Shown piece after piece: positions 1-8,015 of a stretch of 64,000 nt of DNA. The first letter of the stretch is position 1, and the number at the start of each line of letters is the position of its first letter. A program made the position numbers and the translations under genes. Below the pieces are notes generated by a model, which saw nothing but the letters and a program-made list of their open reading frames with translations, searched no databases and had not been told where the DNA came from. The stretch comes from Salipiger mangrovisoli (GTDB lineage: Bacteria; Pseudomonadota; Alphaproteobacteria; Rhodobacterales; Rhodobacteraceae), in NCBI RefSeq assembly GCF_015223355.1, contig NZ_JADFFK010000014.1, forward strand, positions 101,844-165,843, read 5' to 3'.

Positions 1-735
1 CCGGTAGGCGCGCGCGATGTTCACGACACGATCGCAAATGGTCTCGTCCAACCGACCGACCTGCGAGGCAAAGCCCATCATGACCGTCATCTTCGGCTCG
101 ACGTTCCAGTTCGGCACATCGATGCCGCGCTGCTGGAAGCTGGCGATGCTCAGCAGGCTGTTGGCATCTCCCCCACGGGCGGCCGCAACAATCAGCTGCA
201 GACCACGGTCCCGGTCGGGCGCAACACCCTTGCCCTGCATCAGCCATTCGCCGAGACGGCGTTGGTTCTGCGGCTGTTCGGCAGCCGTCGAGGCAAGAGC
301 CTTATCGATCAGCCCCTCGGCGCGCACGTCCGCCGCCTGGCCCGCCTCGAGCCGCATCTCGATGGTTTCCATCAACTGCTTGTCGCCGTCGTAGGTCGCG
401 TCGATCGTCGGCAGCAGCGCGACGACCTTTTCACCCACCGGCAGCCATTTCACGGGGTCGATCGCCATGAGACGGCGCATGTCGCGGCGGACAAGCGTCG
501 AGTCCATGCCGGAAAGGGATTGACCATCCCAACCGTCCCAACGGGTCGTGATCACGCTGTCGGGCGCCCGGATTTCACAGACTGGCTGCGCGTCGATCTG
601 CGGCGGCTCGAAATCGACCTTCACCGGCCCCGCGGCCATCGCCGGGGCGGCGACAGCCAGGAATGTGCCAGCCAGCAAGGCAGACCGCGCGCTCTGCAGA
701 AGCGGCCTGATGCGCATCGGAGTAACGTTCATCAT
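1..735 (-). CDS. AlgK-like periplasmic Sel1-repeat protein (partial, C-terminus beyond window)
   Basis: The 245 visible residues start with a signal peptide (hydrophobic core about residues 18-33, cleavage near AMAAG at 32-36). A Sel1-type helical repeat is clear at about 161-195 (LGEWLMQGKGV, then AARGGDANSLLSIA). It is the last visible gene of the alginate-type operon, 16 bp after algF, with a purine-rich ribosome site (AGGGATAGAG) before a double ATG; translation may start at 735 or 732. In Pseudomonas the Sel1/TPR lipoprotein AlgK scaffolds the periplasmic alginate secretion complex, so an AlgK role fits. There is no obvious lipobox Cys after the signal peptide, unlike AlgK. The C-terminus is cut by the window edge. 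Confidence 0.6.
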   Translation of the reverse strand, partial: MMNVTPMRIRPLLQSARSALLAGTFLAVAAPAMAAGPVKVDFEPPQIDAQPVCEIRAPDSVITTRWDGWDGQSLSGMDSTLVRRDMRRLMAIDPVKWLPVGEKVVALLPTIDATYDGDKQLMETIEMRLEAGQAADVRAEGLIDKALASTAAEQPQNQRRLGEWLMQGKGVAPDRDRGLQLIVAAARGGDANSLLSIASFQQRGIDVPNWNVEPKMTVMMGFASQVGRLDETICDRVVNIARAYR

Positions 736-751
736 TCGCTCTATCCCTGGC

Positions 752-1402
752 TCAATTGACCTGCGACGCTTTCAGCGCCACAAGCTCGTAGTTTCCATTG
801 GTCCCGCTGAACACCAGGGTGGTGCCTTCGCGGCGTGCCAGCGCCACGGAGGACACAGCCGCCAGCGTCTCGTCCCCGGTGCGCGCCTCGAAATCGAGAG
901 ACAGCGGCGCCTTGAGGGCAACCCAGTCGCCGCTCCCTTCGCCGACCCCTTCCAGCGCAACGCGCTTGGCGGCGGGGACGTAAAGGTCGACGGCCGGCTT
1001 GTCAGAGATGTTGTAGAACGTCAGGTCTGCCTGGGCGGGGCTGTGACCCAGCGGATCGGTCACCAGAACGCCCTTGCCGTCTGCGGTGACCAACCAGCTG
1101 TTCCAGCTGCCCTTGGCAATGTCGGCGGTGCCGACGACGCCGGCGGCAGAGACATCGACCGTGCCGGGCTCCTCGATGGTCACGTAGGGAGAAACACCCT
1201 CCCCCAGGTCAGAGAAATTCTCGCCCGCGATGATGGCCGACGCATCCCGCACGGCGATGACGCGCAGGTAGCCCGCGTCGGGATTTGCGGCATCGTCATA
1301 CAGCTGGGAGTCCTGAGCCGCAGCGGCCTGACCGAAGACGATCATGGCAATCGCGGAAACAACAGTGCGGATTTTGGTCGAGGTGAAGTCGCTCATCTTC
1401 AT
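752..1402 (-). CDS. algF: Alginate O-acetylation protein AlgF
   Basis: This 216-residue exported protein has the same length as Pseudomonas AlgF. A signal peptide covers about residues 1-29 (ending AAAAQ), followed by the AlgF-like segment LYDDAANPDAGYLRVIAV and a beta-rich remainder. AlgF is a small periplasmic protein needed for alginate O-acetylation with AlgI, AlgJ and AlgX. Its start codon overlaps the algX stop (ATGA), so the two are probably translationally coupled. An alternative in-frame ATG lies two codons downstream. Gene position and family length support the call; its biochemical role is not visible in the sequence. Confidence 0.8.
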   Translation of the reverse strand: MKMSDFTSTKIRTVVSAIAMIVFGQAAAAQDSQLYDDAANPDAGYLRVIAVRDASAIIAGENFSDLGEGVSPYVTIEEPGTVDVSAAGVVGTADIAKGSWNSWLVTADGKGVLVTDPLGHSPAQADLTFYNISDKPAVDLYVPAAKRVALEGVGEGSGDWVALKAPLSLDFEARTGDETLAAVSSVALARREGTTLVFSGTNGNYELVALKASQVN

Positions 1403-2766
1403 TCTCCAAAGTTGGGGCAGAGGCTCAGGCTTGCGCCGTTGGGGATGGGTCGGTCGAAAGCAACCTTGATGCTCTCGATCGGCAGATCGACGTAGGGCCC
1501 GAGCCCTAGCCAGAAGTTTCCGGTCGCCCGCAGGCGGTCATCACGGTTCGAGAAGTAGCGGCGCGACACGCCATCCGTGGTCACGAGGGTGAATTCCGCG
1601 TTCCGCGGCCCCTCGGACCCGAAGCGGGCCAGGATCGCATCATCGGTGTCGAAGGTCGCGCCACCGAGCTCCGCTTCGAGCGTTTCCGAGGTGGCGGTGA
1701 CATTGAGGGGATCGGAACAGGCCGCAGAGGCAGCCGCCGTCAGCTCTTCGATCGGGCCCGTGCCGAACTGCAGCAGATCGGTGTAGATCGGGTTTTCCCA
1801 GACGATGAAGCGGGGCCGCTGTTCCAGATAGTCCTGCGAGGTCAGATAGGAGATCAACGCCCCGTACTGGCCACCACCGGTCACGGCATAGTTCAGCACC
1901 TCGAGACCCGAGTACTGGGAGATCCAGCCTGCGAAGTTGTTGGTCGGGTTGTCCGAGAAGGACGTCCCGAGCAGAACGACCTGGCTCTGCTCTTCGGCAT
2001 CCGCGAAGATGTCCAGCGGGCCGGTGTCGTCCTGCGCGGGGGTCGTGTCCGCGTTGGTCTCAAAGCCCAAGGTTTCCACTTCAGGCAAAGGATCGCGGCA
2101 TTGGCGCTGCATCGCGCGGCGCATGTTGGAAAAGCCTTCGAGCTCGCCGACCTGACGCGTCTGATAGCTGCTCGGGGTAAGATCACCGTAGCCCGGGTGT
2201 TCGACGATCTGATCGGCCACGGCCCGCGCCGCACGCCGCGCGCCTTCGGAGGTCCAGTGGTAGTCGGACCGGAAGAACAACGGTGTGTTTTCCGTCCCGT
2301 ACTTGGCGACCTCCGCCGGATCGAATGTATCCAGCATCCGCGTCAGGATGTCGGCCGTGACGACACCGCTCGCACGCAGGTTCTCGATCGACACCGCATA
2401 TTCGGCACGGGCCTTGTCGACGTCGTACCCGGTGGTGACAAACTTCGACGGAAGATCTTCGGGCATGGCCTGCCCTTTCGTCGGCACCGGCGCGAAGATC
2501 AGGGTCGTGCCCTGCTCCTCCAAGGCGCGGGCGATGCGGGCGACCGCCTCGGCTGCGCGGTGGTTGATGATCTGCCCCATCGTGAGATCGGTCGCGACGC
2601 GGTAGAACACGCCATCCTTGCCCTCTTCGGCACGCACCAGGCTGGATTGTTCCAGGCCGGCGCAGCCAAAGCTGGACTCTTGCGCCGCGGCCGCCGAAGC
2701 GGTGCCGCATAGCCCGAGCGCGACCATGGCGAAAACGGTCAAGTTGGAACGGTGAGTGAGGGTCAT
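1399..2766 (-). CDS. algX: Alginate O-acetyltransferase AlgX (SGNH domain plus CBM)
   Basis: This 455-residue periplasmic protein has a signal peptide (about 1-28). The AlgX/AlgJ SGNH-hydrolase signature is present: Asp168 and His170 in RSDYHWTSEGA, and the nucleophile Ser269 in GTSFSD. Pseudomonas AlgX uses an Asp/His/Ser triad in the same arrangement and transfers acetyl groups to mannuronate. The last ~110 residues are beta-rich and end in SLSLCPNF, matching the C-terminal carbohydrate-binding module that separates AlgX from AlgJ. The start overlaps the stop of the upstream Sel1-like gene by four bases. Length is close to the 474 residues of P. aeruginosa AlgX. Confidence 0.85.
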   Translation of the reverse strand: MTLTHRSNLTVFAMVALGLCGTASAAAAQESSFGCAGLEQSSLVRAEEGKDGVFYRVATDLTMGQIINHRAAEAVARIARALEEQGTTLIFAPVPTKGQAMPEDLPSKFVTTGYDVDKARAEYAVSIENLRASGVVTADILTRMLDTFDPAEVAKYGTENTPLFFRSDYHWTSEGARRAARAVADQIVEHPGYGDLTPSSYQTRQVGELEGFSNMRRAMQRQCRDPLPEVETLGFETNADTTPAQDDTGPLDIFADAEEQSQVVLLGTSFSDNPTNNFAGWISQYSGLEVLNYAVTGGGQYGALISYLTSQDYLEQRPRFIVWENPIYTDLLQFGTGPIEELTAAASAACSDPLNVTATSETLEAELGGATFDTDDAILARFGSEGPRNAEFTLVTTDGVSRRYFSNRDDRLRATGNFWLGLGPYVDLPIESIKVAFDRPIPNGASLSLCPNFGE

Positions 2767-3581
2767 TCGATTTCCCCTGCCTGATCAGATTGCATTTCGC
2801 GCAGCAGGTTTTGTCCGAGCGCAACCATTCCCAGATCGTTCACCGAACCGGCAAGGTTGATGGCTTCCTTGGTGCCTTCGATGTCGCGCGCCGCGATTTT
2901 CTGGCGGACGATCAGCTCGATGGCATCATTCTGCCCGTCGGCTGCCGCCATGCGGGCATAGCGCTCGCTCTTCTCGGCATCGGTCGTTCCGAAGACGTCG
3001 CCGTCCTGCCAGGCGCGGGCGAGCCGTGCCGCCGCTTTGGCTTCGCCGTTGCGGGCGGCAAACTCGAGCGCATTTCCAATGCTGCGCAAGCGGGCCGGCT
3101 GGTTCTCGAACGCACCGGACTCGAGCCCGGCATCGAGCGCATCGACGAGCCTGGGCGTTGCGAAGAGGCGCCCGCTGATCACGGCGGTGGCGTAGTAATG
3201 CGCGATGTCGGACGCCAGCTCGGGACGGTCCATGGCCTCGAGCTTCTGACCGATGGCCCATGCCGCCAGCCCGTCGCCCGCATCCGCGAGGTTCCGAAGC
3301 CGACCATAGCTGACATGCCGGTCATCAAGCATGTCGCGGCGGGTCTGCCGCAACCGGGCGCTTGGCAGCTCCCGTGTCGCATTGATGCCGAATGGCGATG
3401 AAATGCTCTCCCCGCTGGCCGGGCTGACCATGAGGCCGAAGCCCAAACCAACGAGGAGAAGCACCACACCCGACCTTGAGCGAAGACCGTTCGGATTATT
3501 CCGAAAAGTAGACCGGGTGTGTTCGGGAAAGGAGGACCATGTCGCGACGGTCCGATGGTTCAGGATTGTCTCAGTCGACAT
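2763..3581 (-). CDS. Sel1-like repeat protein inside the alginate operon
   Basis: A 272-residue protein with an unusually long polar N-terminus (about 37 residues), then a hydrophobic segment (VVLLLVGLGFGLMV, about 39-53) that could be a signal anchor or late signal peptide. The rest is helical with Sel1/TPR character, for example LAAWAIGQKLEAMD and AAARLARAWQDGDVFG. A strong ribosome site (AAGGAGAAACCC) inside the end of algJ supports this start, which overlaps algJ by 11 bp. The classical Pseudomonas operon has no gene between algJ and algX. A periplasmic scaffold or assembly role is an inference; it could be a second AlgK-type component. Confidence 0.6.
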   Translation of the reverse strand: MSTETILNHRTVATWSSFPEHTRSTFRNNPNGLRSRSGVVLLLVGLGFGLMVSPASGESISSPFGINATRELPSARLRQTRRDMLDDRHVSYGRLRNLADAGDGLAAWAIGQKLEAMDRPELASDIAHYYATAVISGRLFATPRLVDALDAGLESGAFENQPARLRSIGNALEFAARNGEAKAAARLARAWQDGDVFGTTDAEKSERYARMAAADGQNDAIELIVRQKIAARDIEGTKEAINLAGSVNDLGMVALGQNLLREMQSDQAGEIE

Positions 3582-4836
3582 GGGTTTCTCCTTTGTTGTT
3601 CAGATCGAGCGAGGCCAGTTGGCCGGTCTGGCCCGCGGCGTCGGTCGAGGCAGCCTGCAGGGTCTCTGCGGTCTGCAGGCTCGTCGGCGCGTCCGCTTCG
3701 ATGCGCGCCAACTCGTCGGTCAGCATGCCACCCGCGAGGATCGCCTGATCCTTCTGGGCCTCTTCCGGCTCCCAGATGCTGGGGTCGGACAGGTAGCGGA
3801 CGGGAATTTCCCAGATGACTCGCTGCGGAGGCGTATCGCGGAACGCAGGGTCGGCGAGCATCTTGAGGAAGGGCTTCACGGGGCCGCGCCCCTCTTCGGC
3901 ATAATTCACGATGTCGCTCTGCATCGCGATCTTGAGGCTTTCCTGGAACGACCAGTCCGGGTTTGCCGAATAGGACGTCCCGACCAGCACAGTTGGCAGG
4001 GCAGCGGCTGCGAAGAGATCGTCACCGGAGCCGAAGATATCCGCTCCATTATCCGCTGCGGCGGCCTCGGCCTTGAACAGGCGCGCCGACTCTTCCTCGA
4101 GACCGATTGCGGTGGCGTAATCCTCGGTGGTGATGAACTTGGTCAGATCACCATGGAACGCGACCGTCTCGGTTTCGACAGGCTCGAACACGGTGTCGCC
4201 GCTCGGAAGGTCGGCAGCGATCGCCCGCGCCACCGCTGCTGCGCCGTCGCGTGTCCAGTGCGTGTCGGACGCGTAGAAGACCTGCGAAACCTCGGCTTCG
4301 GTCATCAGCGCGGTCCGGCTGTCGACCGTGTCGATGCCCATCTCACGCAGCGAGGCCAGCACCTCGTCGTACCGGGCTTCCAGGTCGTTGGCCATCGACG
4401 GATTGCGGGTTTCGTCGCGGTAGATGTCGGCCTTGCCTGCAAGCGGAACGATCGTGAGAGCGACGCCCATCTCGTTCAGTGTCTCTTCCAGGATTGCGAT
4501 GCGGGCGAGGCTCGCCGAGAGCGGCTCCGACATCGAGCGGGCTTCTTCGGCGGTGAACAGCCAGCCGTCGCGGCCGGGCACCACACCTTCCTTGCCTTCC
4601 CCCAGCGCCAGCCAGCGCCCGGCGCCGACGATCCCGGAGGCAAAGTCCCGGTGCGGCAGCGCATCGCTCCACGTCGAGTCGATGGTGGCGGTTGCCTCTC
4701 CGTCGAACCAGGATCTGGCGGTCCAATGCGCCTGCTCAATCCGCGCACCGACGTTCGGCAGCGCTTCCGAGGCACTCCACGCCGAGTAGGCGACGAGAGC
4801 TGCGGGTATGGCCATGCGTGCTATCGTTACGATCAT
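3571..4836 (-). CDS. algJ: Alginate O-acetyltransferase AlgJ
   Basis: This 421-residue protein has an N-terminal hydrophobic anchor (about residues 3-22). The conserved GRDGWLF block lies near 88-94, with Asp191/His193 in ASDTHWTRDG and Ser288 in LVGTSYS. This is the SGNH-like triad of AlgJ (Asp190, His192 and Ser288 in P. aeruginosa), which works with the membrane acetyl carrier AlgI. No C-terminal CBM is evident, which separates it from the algX product downstream. It starts 10 bp after algI. Its C-terminal ~40 residues are a low-conservation Ala/Gln-rich tail. The call rests on motifs and position. Confidence 0.85.
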   Translation of the reverse strand: MIVTIARMAIPAALVAYSAWSASEALPNVGARIEQAHWTARSWFDGEATATIDSTWSDALPHRDFASGIVGAGRWLALGEGKEGVVPGRDGWLFTAEEARSMSEPLSASLARIAILEETLNEMGVALTIVPLAGKADIYRDETRNPSMANDLEARYDEVLASLREMGIDTVDSRTALMTEAEVSQVFYASDTHWTRDGAAAVARAIAADLPSGDTVFEPVETETVAFHGDLTKFITTEDYATAIGLEEESARLFKAEAAAADNGADIFGSGDDLFAAAALPTVLVGTSYSANPDWSFQESLKIAMQSDIVNYAEEGRGPVKPFLKMLADPAFRDTPPQRVIWEIPVRYLSDPSIWEPEEAQKDQAILAGGMLTDELARIEADAPTSLQTAETLQAASTDAAGQTGQLASLDLNNKGETHVD

Positions 4837-4846
4837 AGGTCTCGCC

Positions 4847-6325
4847 TCAGAACTGGAAGTAGAGGAAGGGGGTGGAAGAGGCTTCGGCGATGCGGAGAAC
4901 GCAGGCGACCAGCAAGACTGCGATCACGAAGCTGGACAGAACCGCACCCAGGGTATTGGTCGAAGCGACGCTGGCCGCGCCTCCCGATCCGGCCACCTCG
5001 GGGGTGCTGCCGCCCATCGTGCCACCCGGCGCGCTGGCCCATACGGACCGCACCCAGAGGTTCAGCCTCGGCTCGAAGGCGGCGATCAGCAGCGCGATGC
5101 ACAGGAAGATCAGCTGTTCGGTCCGGATTTGCACCGCGATGTCGAAGGGCATCACCATGCCGTGCAGTCCAACCATCCCCGCGAGCATATCCAGGGCCTG
5201 TCCCATGTCCGCCGCCCGGAAGAACACCCAGCCGATCAGCACCACCAGCAGGGTTCGCGCCAGGGACAGCGGGCCGTCTCCGCGCGGCACGAAGCGGGCG
5301 CGCTCCAGGGCCAGCCAGGTTCCGTGCCAGACACCCCAGACCAGGAAGGTCCAGTTTGCGCCGTGCCACATGCCACCCAGCACCATCACGATCCACAGGT
5401 TGAAGTAGGTCCGTGCAGTGCCGTGACGGTTGCCGCCGAGCGGGATGTAGAGGTAGTCGCGCAGCCAGACCGACAGCGAGATGTGCCAACGGCGCCAGAA
5501 CTCGGTGATCGACCGCGAGATGTAGGGCGTCGCGAAGTTCTCGGTGAAGCGAAAGCCCATCATCATGCCGAGGCCGATCGCCATGTCGGAGTAGCCCGAG
5601 AAGTCGAAGTAAAGCTGCAGCATGTAGGCCACGGCGCCGAGCCAGGCGAGCGGGGAAGCCGGGTCAGGATTGTTGAAGGCCAGGTCCGCCAGCGGTGCCA
5701 CGGCATCGGCCAGCAGGACCTTCTTGGACAGGCCGATCACGAAACGCGCCATGCCGTCGGTGAACATCTCGGACGTATGGCGGCGGTCGCGAAACTGGTC
5801 GGCGAGATCCTTGAAGCGCAGGATGGGCCCGGCGATCAGCTGCGGGAACAGCGCGATGAAGGCCGCGAAGTCGATCAGGCCGGTGTCCGCCGGCGCGTCC
5901 TTGCGCCAGACATCGACGAGGTAGGAAATCGACTGGAAGACGTAGAAGCTGACGCCGATCGGCAGGATGATCTGCCAGTGAAAGCCGATCTGATCCGGCG
6001 TCGTACCGAAGGCCCCGGTCAGGCTGTCCATGAAGAAGCCGAGATACTTGAAGATCCCCAGCACACCCAGGTTGCCGACGAGACCCAGCACCAGCCACGG
6101 CTTTGCCCGCCCCTCGTCCCGGCGCTTGTCGACCATGCGCCCGCAGATCCAGGTGAAGACCGTGGTCGCGATGAGCAGGAACAGGAAGTCGATCCGCCAC
6201 CAGCCATAGAAGGCGTAGCTGCCCAGAAGGATTGTAAGGTTACGACCTTTGGACGGGGTCAGGTAATAGGCCACCAGGAAGAGCGGCAGAAAGAGGAAGA
6301 GGAAGGTTTCGGAAGCGAAGACCAT
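4847..6325 (-). CDS. algI: Membrane-bound O-acyltransferase AlgI (MBOAT)
   Basis: This 492-residue polytopic membrane protein matches the AlgI/MBOAT family over its full length. It begins with the MVFASETFLFLFLP block. Family signatures include LYFDFSGYSDMAIGLG (about 238-253), FWRRWHISLSVWLRDYLYIPLGG (277-299, in two overlapping blocks) and the catalytic His321 in GGMWHGANW. AlgI passes acetyl groups from a cytoplasmic donor across the inner membrane to AlgJ/AlgX/AlgF. The gene sits between the algG-like gene (2 bp upstream) and algJ (10 bp downstream), as expected for a coupled operon. Confidence 0.92.
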   Translation of the reverse strand: MVFASETFLFLFLPLFLVAYYLTPSKGRNLTILLGSYAFYGWWRIDFLFLLIATTVFTWICGRMVDKRRDEGRAKPWLVLGLVGNLGVLGIFKYLGFFMDSLTGAFGTTPDQIGFHWQIILPIGVSFYVFQSISYLVDVWRKDAPADTGLIDFAAFIALFPQLIAGPILRFKDLADQFRDRRHTSEMFTDGMARFVIGLSKKVLLADAVAPLADLAFNNPDPASPLAWLGAVAYMLQLYFDFSGYSDMAIGLGMMMGFRFTENFATPYISRSITEFWRRWHISLSVWLRDYLYIPLGGNRHGTARTYFNLWIVMVLGGMWHGANWTFLVWGVWHGTWLALERARFVPRGDGPLSLARTLLVVLIGWVFFRAADMGQALDMLAGMVGLHGMVMPFDIAVQIRTEQLIFLCIALLIAAFEPRLNLWVRSVWASAPGGTMGGSTPEVAGSGGAASVASTNTLGAVLSSFVIAVLLVACVLRIAEASSTPFLYFQF

Positions 6326-6327
6326 TG

Positions 6328-7998
6328 TCAGATCCCTTCACACGCGGTGGATGCGGCCTGCCGTGTGCCGTTGGAGAAGTTGAAAGATTGATTTTCCTTG
6401 CGCGCCGCCAGCCATGCGGTCTGGTTCAGGCCAAGCTCCCCCCCCAGAAGACGGGGCATCTGGTTCGGCAGGCGGTTGCCTTCCAGCGTGAGGTCGGACA
6501 GCCCCGCGCCACGCACGCCTTCGCGATTGCGCCCGATCAGGTTGCCCGCGAGGGCCAGCTTGCTTCCCGGCAATTGGTCCGACATCGCGACGCCCGCAGC
6601 GCCGTTGAACAGCGCAACGTTCCCACGTGCTTTGATATCGCCGGTCCGGCTCAGCTCGATGCCATTGCCGCCGGATGACAGGACGAGGTTCGAGAGCAGC
6701 TCGCTGCAGGTTGTCCCGCGCAGTTCGATCCCGGTTCCTGCGGCGCTGGCCACGACGTTTCCGTCGATTGTCAGCGCGCGGCTGAAACCGTCGATCAGAA
6801 TGCCTTTGCCCTTGGCCGAGGAGATTGTGTTGCTTTCGATGCGCGCACCCGAGAGGTTGCGCAGGTGCATCGCCGCGTAGAGGCCGGGCGTCGTCATGCG
6901 GTTGCCGGAGACAAGCGCGCGCGGGCTGCCTTCGACCTTCAGGCCGCCAGCGTAGTTCCCTGCAAAATCGTTGCCGCTCACAACGGTGTCCTGAACACCG
7001 GTGACCGCGACAAGATGGACGTCGTCGAACCGGCTGTTGAGAATGCGGGAAGCCTGCTCCGGCTGGTACAGCAGACCAGCGGAAATCGAGAGCCCGGACA
7101 TGCTGTCGGCCTGTCCGGCATCCCGGTCCGCAACGGCGCCGAGACCAACGAAGCGGGCGTGGTTCGACCGGAAGACCCCCTGCCCCGCCACCGCGACAAA
7201 CGGTGCGAACTGCGAGACGCGAGGGTTGTGCGATGTGGTCGACGCGATCGTTGCGCCATCGACCGACATTTCACCAAACGCGAGCAGGTATGCGCCGTCT
7301 TCACGCGACAGATAGAGAGTCTCGCCTTCGCTGAGCCGCAGGCTCGCACCCGGCCAGATGACCAGCGGCCGCGTCAGGATAACGCCCCCTTCCGCACGCA
7401 TGATCCCCGGTGTCCGAGCCTCAATCAGGCCGTCGATCGTCGCGGCACCCTTTTCGAGGTAGGTCGCGTCATCACCGTCCGAAGCGGACTCGATTGCGCC
7501 GGTCGCGACCGGACCCGACAGCGACGTGAAGCGGGTCAGGGCCAGGGCCGCTGAACCCGTCGAAAGCTCCGGCACCCCCGACACGGTCGGGAATGCCCCG
7601 CTTTGCGACGGCGCGTGCTCTGTCGTATCACCGCCGTCCCCTTCGAGGCCGAGCTCCGCCCACAGGAGGCGTGCAGCTTCCCGAAGGCTGTCTGCGTCGG
7701 AAGACTGAGCCAGAGCCGCCAAATCGCCCGAGGGAACACCCGAGAGCACGAGGCCCGTGAGACGATCGCTCGACAGAGCGCCAAGCGACGCAGCCGCCGG
7801 TTTGCGAGCCTCCATGTGAAGGCTCGATTTGGGCGTGGTCACGATCGGCCCCAATCGCTCGGCGGCCAGGGCAGCTGTGCCGCCGAAGACCACCGCGGTT
7901 CCGATCATCAAGCCCATGAGAACCCCACATGTGCCTTGACGGGCGCGGGCCGAGCCGATCACGGACGGCGGCATGGGGGACAAACGCTGCTGCATCAC
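6328..7998 (-). CDS. algG: AlgG-like periplasmic beta-helix protein with altered DPHD motif
   Basis: A 556-residue exported protein with a signal peptide ending near residue 46 (GGTAALAA). Residues about 300-510 form a right-handed parallel beta-helix with regular turns such as VSGNDFAGNYAGGLKV and LLSNLVLSSGGNGIEL. Length and operon position match AlgG, the periplasmic mannuronan C5-epimerase that is also part of the secretion scaffold. The diagnostic Asp-Pro-His-Asp of AlgG is not found. The aligned stretch (LYAAMHLRN, about 373-381) keeps the His (378) but has Ala and Leu where the acidic residues are expected. It may be scaffold-only or act on another sugar. The gene symbol reflects family and position only. 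Confidence 0.65.
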   Translation of the reverse strand: MMQQRLSPMPPSVIGSARARQGTCGVLMGLMIGTAVVFGGTAALAAERLGPIVTTPKSSLHMEARKPAAASLGALSSDRLTGLVLSGVPSGDLAALAQSSDADSLREAARLLWAELGLEGDGGDTTEHAPSQSGAFPTVSGVPELSTGSAALALTRFTSLSGPVATGAIESASDGDDATYLEKGAATIDGLIEARTPGIMRAEGGVILTRPLVIWPGASLRLSEGETLYLSREDGAYLLAFGEMSVDGATIASTTSHNPRVSQFAPFVAVAGQGVFRSNHARFVGLGAVADRDAGQADSMSGLSISAGLLYQPEQASRILNSRFDDVHLVAVTGVQDTVVSGNDFAGNYAGGLKVEGSPRALVSGNRMTTPGLYAAMHLRNLSGARIESNTISSAKGKGILIDGFSRALTIDGNVVASAAGTGIELRGTTCSELLSNLVLSSGGNGIELSRTGDIKARGNVALFNGAAGVAMSDQLPGSKLALAGNLIGRNREGVRGAGLSDLTLEGNRLPNQMPRLLGGELGLNQTAWLAARKENQSFNFSNGTRQAASTACEGI

Positions 7999-8015
7999 TT
8001 CTACCTCTCTGGCGA

